DNA of 64,000 nucleotides from Desmodus rotundus. Lineage: Eukaryota; Chordata; Mammalia; Chiroptera; Phyllostomidae. The notes under the pieces were generated by a model, which worked only from the letters and a program-made list of their open reading frames with translations, made no database searches and was not told the origin of the DNA. The stretch covers positions 113,629,195 to 113,693,194 of the forward strand of contig NC_071391.1 in assembly GCF_022682495.2 (NCBI RefSeq). Reading direction: 5' to 3'. Position 1 is the first letter of the stretch, and the number at the start of each line of letters is the position of its first letter. This document shows, piece after piece, positions 55,053 through 64,000 of the stretch. The translations under genes were made by a program, and so were the position numbers.

Positions 55053-55250
55053 CAAGATTTCTCAGTCTCCACACTATTGACATTGGGGCTGGCTGCTTCT
55101 TTGTTGTGAGGGGCTATCCTGTATCTCAGAATGGTTAGCAGTACTACTCCTCTCTTCCAAGTAGATGCCAGTAGCACTTTCCCACCGAGTTTGTGACAAC
55201 TAAACATGTCTTCAGATATTGCTAAAGGTCCCCTGGGGAATAATATCGGT
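55053..55250 (-). mobile_element. MER5-type hAT-Charlie element
   Basis: CAAGATTTCTCAGTCTCCAC, TTGTTGTGAGGGGCTATCCT, GATGCCAGTAGCACTTTCCC, GTTTGTGACAACTAAACATG and TCCCCTGGGGAATAATATCG follow reversed MER5A order. Confidence 0.84.
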
Positions 55251-55854
55251 CCTCCTATCTTAGATACCAGGTGTACTACATTCCATCATTAACAGCTGTC
55301 TAATACTCATTTATTGCACTTACAACTGTATATGCAGTCCCTTGTTTTTATTCCCCAGTTCCTTATTGATAAATATTTGGTCTTTTCATACACCTGTTGC
55401 CCACGTACTTTATTTTATTTTCATTTTCATTTAGGAGATCCTCACTAGTTTCAATAATCATTTGTAGTGAAAGTAGAAAATACTTCCCCAGCTATCCATG
55501 GGTCATTTTACTTGTTTATAATGTAAATATTTTTAAAATCTTCATTTCAAAAAAATGTATCAATTCTTTTTATTGCATCTGGATTTTGAATAATGTTTAG
55601 AAAGTCTCTAAATGAACAAAATAAGGAAGAATTCAACCAAGTTTTCCCCTAGCAATTGTATATTTTCTGAATCATTTTGTGTTTATTCTGATGTATACAG
55701 TAAGAAGAGTAATTTCAATATTATCTTTTTTCAATGTAGTTATCCAATTATCCCAACACTGCTAATTTTAAAAGCTTATCTTTCCCTAACTATTTTGAGG
55801 TCATATCTTTATATTATATTGCCAAATTTATCAGGTATAGCTGGATTTTTAAAT

Positions 55855-57610
55855 TTTGTTTCTAAAACACCTTTATTGAGGTATAATTTACATGCCTTGA
55901 AATTTACTTGTTTTAAGGTAAAATTAAATGTCTTCATAAATGTACAGAGTTGTACAATTATCACAAAATAAAGTTACTCTAGATCTCATTCCCATTTTCC
56001 ATCACTCTCTTTTTTCCATTTCCAGTCCAGGAAACCACTGACCAACTTTTTGTCTTTATAGATTTGCCACTGAGGGAAATTTTGCATGAATGGACTCATA
56101 CCATATTTGGTATTTTTTGCCTGATTTCTTTCATAAGTGTAATATTTTCCAGGTGCATTAATTTTACAGCATTATCAATACCACATTCCTTTTTATTGTC
56201 ACATAGTCCATTGTACAGACATACTATATTTTTATCTACTTACTAGTTTATGAATATTTGGATTATTTCTACTTTTTGGCTACTGTGAATGATGCTACTA
56301 TGAACATTCACATACATGTATTGCAGGGGATAATAATGCATATTTTATTTCTCTTAGAAATATATCTAGGAGATATAGTTCCCCTAGACATAAGATGTAC
56401 TTCTCCTAGGTTTATTTCATAGCATGGGATTCCTAAATCATATGGTAAATTTATATTTAATTAAAAAAAAACCTTTCAAACTGTTTTCATGGATCTTTTA
56501 TTCTTTAATTTTGGTCTGTCCATGTCTAAATTGCACTAATTGATTTAAAGAAAATATATCTTTTAGTGTCTGAAAGGCTAGACTACTCTTCAATAAGTAT
56601 TTACTGATTATTCTTGCTTTGTGTATTGTTTTAATTTCAGTTTTTAAGATTAATTGAGATTAAATTTACTCTATGAAGTGGGGAGGGCATTATTTGTTAT
56701 GACAGTATATTTTTTTATGTGTAAGTATGAGTTACACCTTTCTGTTCATACCAAGTACTTATCCTAGGCTTGTTCCCAGTCTGATTTTGTGGGTCTCAGA
56801 AGCATAGGTTTAAGGTTTTTCCTTTTAAGTCTGCTTGAGTCTCTTCATTTTGTCACATAATCTCTTTCATTACATCTTGTAGTTTTCTCTTCCATTATGT
56901 GTTGTAACAAGTTGTTTTTATTATAGAGGCTATTGACTTTTGTGTTGATTTTATAATTTTCTACTGTGCTCAATTATCTTGTTTATAGTTCATTTCCTAT
57001 CAACTCCTGTGTTTTTTAGATCTATAATAGTATCATCTAAAAAAAGAGGTTTATCTTTCTTTCCAATTCTTATGCTTCTAATTGCTTTCTCTTTTAAATT
57101 GGGCTGGACAATACCTCCAATAAAACCTAAGTAATAGTAGAGATAGTGGGTATCTGTGATTTATTTTTGTAATAATTAAGAAAGCCTCTATAATTCCCTA
57201 TTGAGAAAGATGTAGTTTCTGGGATGTGTTTAAGAAGAAAATTTTCCTAGAACCAGTTGGATCTAGGTTTTGGTTAGTTTGGTTTTGTGCTCTGTGACAA
57301 TTTCATTTCTTCTTTGGTAACTGGCCCTTTTAGACTTTTATCGTTATTGCTGATAATTTTGTTAGGTTGTATTTACTAGAAAGTTTTGCATTTCATTTGT
57401 TTCCAAAGTAATTTCTTTTTAAAAATATTTTACCTGGTTCAATAGTTATTTTACCCTTGTTATTAATTTTTTTTCTCAATCTGGGTCTTTTTTCCCCAAA
57501 CTATATTACATGTTTTTTTTCTTTCCTTTATTAAGATAGCTAGTAGTTTATCTAATTTTCTTATCTTTTTCAAAGAAACATTATTTATTAGTTTTACTGT
57601 TTCACTATAC
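55855..57610 (-). mobile_element. old L1M LINE-1, 3' UTR and ORF2 remnants (antisense)
   Basis: The 3' UTR and ORF2 end: CTTTATTGAGGTATAATTTA, GATTTGCCACTGAGGGAAAT, TGAATGGACTCATACCATAT, TTTGGCTACTGTGAATGATG and TCATATGGTAAATTTATATT (55855-56470). A later block at 56880-57610 carries reversed ORF2 text in order: CTCAATTATCTTGTTTATAG, AATTGCTTTCTCTTTTAAAT and GTAGAGATAGTGGGTATCTG. Sequence between is shortened or decayed. Open frames are fragments only. Confidence 0.8.
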
Positions 57611-58004
57611 TTTATTTTGTTACTGTAACATATCTACAAATAAAATCACTGAACATGCAAAACATTTATGGGATTAATAGCAATCCCATAAGAGGTACCA
57701 GCAGAGTTAATGGACCTGGGGTTTGAGTCGAGTGAGCTTCAAACTTTAGCTGTGTTAAAAGTGATTTTTTGTAGGAAACAGGGTGAGGATTTGTCAGATG
57801 TGTAGCTTATAACTAAGATTATTTTTTCATATTCTCTTTCAATATAAATGTTAGAGGACATAGACAAAGGTGAAAATATTAGAAGTCAGATGTATCTGGT
57901 GAGTTATCATTAAATTTACATTGAAAGACTATATTCTCTAAAAATTATAGAAATAAACTAAGGATGTGTGTTATTTTCTGAACAGCATCCATAAATTGAA
58001 AATA
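57611..58004. other. unique or unassigned stretch
   Basis: No gene and nothing I can name between the L1M remnant and the next L1 insertion. Confidence 0.5.
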
Positions 58005-58017
58005 AAAGAACTATTCT

Positions 58018-58297
58018 TTTTTTAAATTAATTAATTATTTTTTTTACATTTTTATTGTTATTGTTATTCAATTACAGTTGTATGCCTTTTCTCCCCATCC
58101 CTCCACCCCACCCCAGCCAAACCCACCTCCCTCCCCCACCCCCACCCTCCCCCTTATCTTGTCCATATGTCCTTTATAGTAGTTCCTGCATTCCCCTCTC
58201 CTCACTGTCCCCTCCCCACCCCTCCTGGCTATTTTTAGATTGTTCTTAACTTCAATGTCTCTGGTTATATTTTGTTTGCTTTTTTCTTCTGTTGATG
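58018..58297 (-). mobile_element. 5'-truncated L1 3' end (antisense), recent-looking
   Basis: Reversed L1 3' UTR: TATTCAATTACAGTTGTATG, a C-rich tract (CCACCTCCCTCCCCCACC), CTTGTCCATATGTCCTTTAT and CTCTGGTTATATTTTG. A perfect 13-bp TSD, AAAGAACTATTCT, lies at 58005-58017 and 58298-58310. Confidence 0.93.
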
Positions 58298-58922
58298 AAA
58301 GAACTATTCTAAGTTCTAGAAATCTTTAAATGCTGAGCATTATCTCAGGACAAGCCCTAGCACTACTTCCAAGTCTATGGTAAAAAATTTAGCTCTTGGC
58401 ACTAGGTATTGACAGTGAATAAAAGTGAACCTGTTATGAGCAACCTTGTCCAAAAACTTATACTATTAAAAGCAATCAGCTGAGTCTATCGCCAAGAAGA
58501 GGAAGTTTCAGAGTGGTGCAACTGCTTTTCCCATTTTTTAATTAACCCTTAACTGAAAGCAGGAACTCCATCTTTCCACTTAAGCACACATAAAGTATGT
58601 GGAAAGTAACAATTAAAAACAAAACTTTAAAGATTAAGCAAAATGTGAAGCGAACCCAATGCTGGCTAACACTTTTGGAAACCATGAAAAATGCCAGAAA
58701 TGCAAAGTCAAGAAGATGAAACTCATCCGTAAGGGTGACTATGCATATGGAGCCATGGCACATCCCTGACATGACCACACGTCCTTTCTGAAAAGTCCAG
58801 TTAATTCAAAGGTTTCTTTGTGGATGCTCAACACTGGTTCAAAAGTTGTTGTTTTGAACTCTACTGTAAAACTCCTGGGTGCTGTTGTCCTTTAAATATG
58901 CCACTACCTTCTTCTATGGTAC

Positions 58923-59115
58923 AAGTGTTTCTCAATCTTGGCCCTATTTAGATTCTAGTCAACATAATTTTTTCTTGTTAAGCATCTCATTGTAAGATGC
59001 TTAACAGCATCCTTAGTCTCTACCCACCAGATGACAGTGACACTGTCCCCTCAGTTGTGACAACTAAAAATATCTTCAGACATTACCAAGCATCCCTGTG
59101 GAAAAGGCGGGGCAA
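58923..59115 (-). mobile_element. MER5-type hAT-Charlie element
   Basis: AAGTGTTTCTCAATCTTGGC, AACAGCATCCTTAGTCTCTA, CCACCAGATGACAGTGACAC, AGTTGTGACAACTAAAAATA and TCAGACATTACCAAGCATCC follow reversed MER5A order. Confidence 0.86.
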
Positions 59116-59864
59116 AAGTACAAACTACAGCATCAGAGTTTACTGACCATATTCCTTCTATGATTGACGACTCATTCCTTTCACTTATATTCCTGAAATA
59201 CATGGGAGGAGGAGGCCTGGTTAGGTGTGATTCATCTTTGCTTTTGATTTTTGAAAATCTCTTTATAGCCTTGCCTGCTTTTCATATACTGTAGCAGTCG
59301 AAAATAATTTTTCAGGGGATGGAGTACCATCTAATAATTTTCTATCATAATGCCAAACTTCTGTGTGTTCTTGATATAAAACATAATGTTTTTCTTGGTT
59401 TAGTGTTTTACAAAATCATGAAAAGTCTGAAATAAACAAAACTATATCAATCAATCAGGCCATCACACATTGTTGTTTTATAAATAATCAAGAATACTAT
59501 ATGCAAAATGCTGTGGTCTCTACCTCACAGAATTAGTTTGAAGAATTCCACAAACTCATGTATTTTTGTATTTGAAGAAACAGTGAAAATTTAGATGGAG
59601 CCTAAACTGAGAACAACTCAATACGGGAGCAATTGGAATTGGGTGTTGTGTTCCTCTTCTTAATGCTCAGGGGCTTTCTGTTGCAGGTCCACATTTCTTA
59701 CCTTCAGACGTCACCTTATGTCATTAAACTAATTTTAGAGCTAGTCATCTAATTAATAGTCACTTGGTCCTTTCCTCCATTTAGAACTTCTAAATTCAAA
59801 TGCTTGTTTCTTAAGCTTTCATTCTCACACTCCATTTAAAAAATTTTGCTCAATATTTGTCTTA
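59116..59864. other. unique non-coding stretch
   Basis: No gene and no repeat I can name. Confidence 0.5.
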
Positions 59865-60160
59865 GCTTAGATTGCCATAACAAAACACCATAGTTTGGAT
59901 GCCTTAACAAACAGAAATTTATATTCTCACAGTGTTGGGTGCTAGAAGTCCAAGATCAAGGGGTCAGCATAGTTGAGTTCCATCAGGGTTCAGTTTCTGG
60001 TGAGAACTCTTCCTGCTTGTAGGTGGCTGCCACCCTGTTATGTGCTTATACAGTGGAGAAAGAAGGAGACTTCACTGTTTTCTTCTTCTTGTAAGACCAC
60101 CAATGCTATTGAGTTAGAACGCCACTCTGTGACCTCATTTGACATTCACTGCTTTTTATT
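59865..60160 (+). repeat. old interspersed repeat, family not assigned
   Basis: TTAGATTGCCATAACAAAAC, CAGAAATTTATATTCTCACA, AGAAGTCCAAGATCAAGGGG, TTTCTGGTGAGAACTCTTCC have the order of a common old mammalian repeat. I recognise the pattern but not the family name. Confidence 0.5.
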
Positions 60161-61294
60161 TTCAATAAGCCCAGCCATCAAATACATTCAGATTGGAAGT
60201 TAGAGGTTAGAGCATCAACATTGTGGGGTGGGGGGGTGACACAATTTTGTTAATAGCAGTATTGTTAAATAATTATCCTTATTGGTATTCTAGATGCTTA
60301 ATTTTATTGCAACACTTATCTATTCTGTTATTACTCTCTCTGTTTAAAGTCTGTGTATACATGTGTGTATATCTGTTATATTTGTACTTGTTTACATACA
60401 TATATACCAGTGACTTTCAATCAATGTGCCACAAGAAATTTTAAAACATGCAAGACAACAAAAAGGTAGGCAGAGGCTATTCCTTTTCTGAGCCCTCCCC
60501 CAGAGAGCCACAGAGCTGGCAGGTGGGGGCCATATCTGATACTCTGTCAAACTGGATCACGTGGTTTGCTCTGCCCTGGGGAATCTGGGGAATCCTTGAG
60601 GCTCTGCCCCACCCAATTTACAGCCCACACAACCTGTTAACAGTGGCTTTTCCATATGAATTACTGGTCTCAGCTCAGGGTTCACATCTTCCTAAATCCT
60701 CACAAACAAGCACAACCAGCCTGAGTGTCCCCCTACCCCTGTACCACTAGCTGCATGGCCCCAGGTCCAGCATTAGCAGCAGCCGGCTTTGGATCACAGT
60801 TTGGCTTCACCTGGAAAATTCCAAGTGTAGCACAAGTAGCAGCCATCTGCAGATTGCTTTATAGATCATACTGAGTGGCCCTGTATGGATCACGGTGGTG
60901 GCTGACCCTGGCCTACACCACCCAGGAAACCCCAGAACCTTCACACTCAGTGGACAGCTATAGACAACATTGGAGCACCACCACCCTGCCCCTCACAGCT
61001 GAATCTCCATGGAGGGTGGGGGTTTGTGGGCAGTGGTCATAGCCAGTCCTAATAGCTGACTGGCCTGGCTAAATCCCTCCCATTGAACTTCTAATAGCAA
61101 CCAAGGCTCAATTACAAGAAGAGGGTGTACTTAGCCCACATGCAGGGAGTACCTCTAGTACCCAGTTTGGGTGATAAGGGAGGCTGTGCCATTGGACACT
61201 ACAAGACACCCATTATATTAGGACATGTTATCAAGACAGGGAGTCATAGCAGCTCTCCCTAATACATAAAAACAAGCACAGGAAGGCTGCCAAA

Positions 61295-62343
61295 ATGAGG
61301 AGACAAAGAAACATGGCTCAAGTTAAATAACAGATCAAAACTCCAGAAAAAGAACTAAACAAATGGAGGTAAGCAATTTATCAGATGCACAATTCAAAAG
61401 ACTATTTATAAGCATGCTCAAGAAATGTAGTGAGGACCTCAACAGCATAAAAAGAGCCAGGCAGAGGGGAGGGAGGAAGAGGGTTATAATGGTGGAAAGA
61501 AGGGACTAGACAATGAACATGTATGAATGACCCACAGACATGGACAACACTGTGGGAATTAACTGTGTAAGTGGGGGTTGGGATGGGTGGAGGAGGGCAA
61601 AGGGGCACAACTTGGGACAACTGCAATAAAACAGCAATAAAAATGATTTAAAAAAGAAATGAAGGATATACTAATGGAAATAAAGAACAATTTACAGGGA
61701 ATTAATGGTAGAATGGATGAAGCCAAGAATCAAATTAATGATTTGGAATATAAGGAAGCAAAAAACAACCAATCAGAACAACAAGAAGCAAAAAGATTAC
61801 AACAAAAATGAGGACAGTATAAGCAGCCTCTGGGACAACTAAGAGGTCTGACATTTGTATCATAGGGGTCACAAGAGAAGAGAAAGAGCAAGAAATTGGA
61901 AATCTATTTGAAAAAATAATGAAAGAAAACTTCCCTAATTTGGTAAAGGAAATAGACATGCAGGTCCAAGAAGCACAGAGAGTCCCAAACAAGATGGATG
62001 CAAAGAGGCCCACTCCAAGACACATCATAATTAAAGTGCCAAAAGTTGAAGATAAAGAGAAAATCTTAAAAGCAGCAAGAAAAAAGAAGTTAGTTACCTA
62101 CAAGGAAGTTCCCATAAGACTGTCAGCTGACTTCTGAAAAGAAACTTTGCATGCTAGAAGGGATTGGCAAGAAATATTCAAAGTCATGAAAAGCAGGGAC
62201 TGACAGCCAAGATTGCTCTACCCCGTAAAGCTATCATTTACGATCAAAGGGCAGATAAAGAGCTTCCCAGACTAGAAAAAAAACTAAGAGAGTTCATCAT
62301 CACCAAACCATTATTATATAACATGTTAAAGGGATTTCTTTAA
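61295..62343 (+). pseudogene. HAL1/L1 ORF1 remnant
   Basis: ATG at 61295 opens MRRQRNMAQVK and meets a stop at codon 12. The frame is then broken by the L1 fragment at 61466-61655 and by small indels. The RRM and C-terminal parts remain: MKENFPNLVKEIDMQVQEAQ, TPRHIIIKVPKVEDKEKIL, VPIRLSADF (61919-62137), then a stop where Ser is expected (TGA), and the C-terminal domain out to the normal stop TAA at 62341-62343. It cannot make ORF1p. The 97-codon minus-strand frame at 61735-62028 is only its antisense. Confidence 0.9.
61466..61655 (+). mobile_element. L1 3' end inserted inside HAL1 ORF1
   Basis: GGGAGGGAGGAAGAGGGTTA, then AATGGTGGAAAGAAGGGAC, GACATGGACAACACTGTGGG, GGACAACTGCAATAAAACAG and an A-rich tail. 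This is the sense version of the L1 3' UTR seen reversed at 58018-58297. HAL1 ORF1 text resumes directly after the tail (GAAATGAAGGATATACTAAT). Any TSD is only a few bases, which is unusual for L1. Confidence 0.88.
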
Positions 62344-62872
62344 GAAAAAGAAGATCTAAACTATGAGGAATAAAATGCCAATAAACACGTACCTATCAAC
62401 AATTTTATCTAAAAAACAAACTAAGCAAACAAGAAGAACAGAGACAGAATCATGGATATTGAGAGTATTTTGATGGTTGCTAGATGACAGAGGGGTTTGG
62501 AGGAATAGGTGAAGAGGTGAAGGGATTAAGAAGTATAAATTGGTAGTCACAGAATAGCAATGGGGATGTAAACTACAGTACAGGACATGGAGTAGCCAAA
62601 AAACTTATACACATGATCCATGGACATGAACAATGGTGGGGGGGATTGCCTGAGGGAGTGGGGGGTGCTGGGTGGCAGGGCAAAGGGGTAAAAATTGGGA
62701 CAACTGTAACATTTTAATAAAGAAAATATAATTTAAAATAAAAAAATCTTAAAAAATGAGTTTACCCTTTGAAGTAGCAATTAAATCTCTCTGAATTTAT
62801 CCTTAAGCAATAAATGGTACAAAATTTTAGTAATAAATAAAAAGAAAAAGGTTGAAAATCACTGATATGTAT

Positions 62873-63819
62873 ACACATATACATTGTAAATACATATATG
62901 TATGTAATATATACACTTCCCAGATAATCTCTTTGCAATAGATTATTAATTTGTTTTAAGAATTTCAAATAAATAACATGTTTGCTCCTAAAATTCTCTC
63001 CTATTAAATCTTAGAGGAAACGCCTATGACAATTTTTTAATTTGATCACTATTGTTCAAGTCACTGAGGCCCTTAAGCACACAGTAAATTTTTATTTTCT
63101 ACTTAGACTAGTCCATTCATACTTGACCTACCCTCACATGATTAGATGTTTCATGGGCTTCTTTGTGCAGGGATTAGGAAGTTATCATTCATCAAGCACT
63201 AAATACAAGGGGTTCTTTCCCTGTGGGCTGACAGTGAATGAATTTCAGAGCTGAGTGTCTTCCTGAGAAGCAAGGGTAGGTTCTTGGTTCTTGTCTGGGA
63301 TAAAAGAAGGGGTAGGTCTCTTTCAGTTGCATGGTAGAGAAATAATTCTACTTTTTGATTAGAGCCCCTAGAAGACAGTTGGGAGAGCAAGGTAAATAAA
63401 CAATGTTTCCCCTAACATATAAGATGTGGGCAGAAGCAATTTGTCTGCTAAAGTTGGAAGGACGTCTTGGTCCATTTGGTAGCCAATGGTTATGCTCCAC
63501 TGATGCAAGGATTCTTCAGTTCCAAGAATTTACATGTGTGGCATTTCAGAAGACTCCACTCCACTCCCTCCTCCATCCCTCCTATTACTGCCTGCTCCTG
63601 ACTTTAGTTGAGTCAGCCTAGCAAGATATAGCAAAATAGAGACAACATCCTCCTGGGTATGGTGTGCTCTGCAGAAGTCAGAGTCTCCCGACACTTCTTG
63701 GATTTTGTTTTATCTTCCCTAATTCTGTTCTCAGGGTCAGAGATCATCTCAATTAAAGAGAAAGTTTTATGCATCTTGTGTTCTCATTATATTCTTTTAT
63801 AAAGGGAATCTTTAACAAT
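62873..63819. other. unique non-coding stretch
   Basis: No gene and no repeat I can name. Open frames of 63 to 72 codons overlap on both strands. Confidence 0.5.
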
Positions 63820-64000
63820 TTAATAAATATTTATTTAGCAATCATTCACTATCTTCTTGGTGTTTATACAGTTCTGTACTGGGCATCACAAGATAAATAA
63901 TGAAATTGAAAGACATTTCCTGACATTCATGAATTTATTATATAGTTAGAACTTCAGACATGATTAAATAAACAGAGATCATTAAAATAAGCCTGGGATA
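63820..64000 (-). repeat. L2 LINE 3' end (antisense), cut by the window edge
   Basis: TTTAATAAATATTTATTTAG, a diverged GTACTGGGCATCACAAGATA and TTTCCTGACATTCATGAATT follow the reversed L2 3' end and likely continue beyond the window. Confidence 0.5.

Larger units (their letters stand above)
60453..62747 (+). mobile_element. HAL1-like (half-L1) retrotransposon, probably full length
   Basis: It has a 5' UTR of about 840 bp (60453-61294), an ORF1 remnant, then a 3' UTR with G-rich tract (GGTGGGGGGGATTG near 62635) and a tail after TTGGGACAACTGTAACATTT. There is no ORF2. The 3' half matches the copies at 12835 and 52976, but the 5' UTR is unlike that of the 52976 copy, so two subfamilies are present. 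Flanks TTTTAAAACATGCA (about 60440) and TCTTAAAAAATGAG (about 62748) look like an imperfect TSD at an L1-endonuclease-type TT/AAAA site. Confidence 0.85.
60408..62864 (+). mobile_element. hAT-like element split by a HAL1 insertion
   Basis: The left end CAGTGACTTTCAATCAATGT and the right end (reversed: CAGTGATTTTCAACCTTTTT) are inverted repeats starting CAGTG, as in many hAT elements. Flanking 8-mers ATATATAC (60400-60407) and ATATGTAT (62865-62872) match at 6 of 8, in AT-rich DNA. Excluding the HAL1 the element is only about 160 bp, a MITE. It is older than the HAL1 inside it. Confidence 0.58.

Overview
This window is mammalian nuclear DNA, almost certainly from a bat and most likely a yangochiropteran. 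It is AT-rich by eye, has no bacterial-style gene density, and is packed with interspersed repeats. The taxonomic clue is a set of tRNA-derived SINEs of the bat Ves type: a 5' part beginning CCCTGGCCGGTGTGGCTCAGTGG, then a B box, then a TC-rich stretch and an A-rich tail. A second clue is a group of L1-derived, ORF1-only (HAL1-like) retrotransposons and L1 3' ends of the kind common in bat genomes. I see no intact protein-coding gene, exon series, tRNA, rRNA or CRISPR array. The longest open frames (up to 161 codons) are repeat-derived, pseudogenic or chance. The window reads as a gene desert or the inside of a very large intron.

Layout. 1-12 kb: mostly unique sequence with a hAT MITE (2741-2914), a Ves SINE (2986-3206), a reverse Ves SINE (about 5335-5544), L2 remnants and two microsatellites. 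12-15 kb: a long antisense L2, adjacent to a short sense L2, split by a 5'-truncated HAL1 with an 11-bp target-site duplication (TSD). 15-25 kb: an older SINE subfamily, MIR and L2 copies, and an L1M 3' end. 25-33 kb: a MER5-type hAT remnant, MIRs, a local duplication ending in TG/GA microsatellites, and a mariner-type transposon inserted into a MIR. 33-41 kb: a short L1 insertion, a fold-back hAT MITE, and the only recognisable gene-derived sequence, a processed pseudogene of LAPTM4A on the minus strand (38969-40166). A GC-richer patch with CCAAT and CRE-like motifs follows. 41-52 kb: L2 and L1 remnants with an out-of-place duplicated segment, a Ves SINE with a perfect 15-bp TSD, and two LTR-like pieces. 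52-64 kb: a near full-length HAL1 (minus), an old L1M (minus), a short L1 insertion, and a three-layer nest (hAT-like element, then HAL1, then L1 3' fragment).

Nothing here works together as a pathway or operon. The value of the window is its insertion history, which can be read from TSDs, nesting and truncations. Element names come from recognising family motifs by eye; divergences, exact ends and subfamilies need RepeatMasker/Dfam runs.
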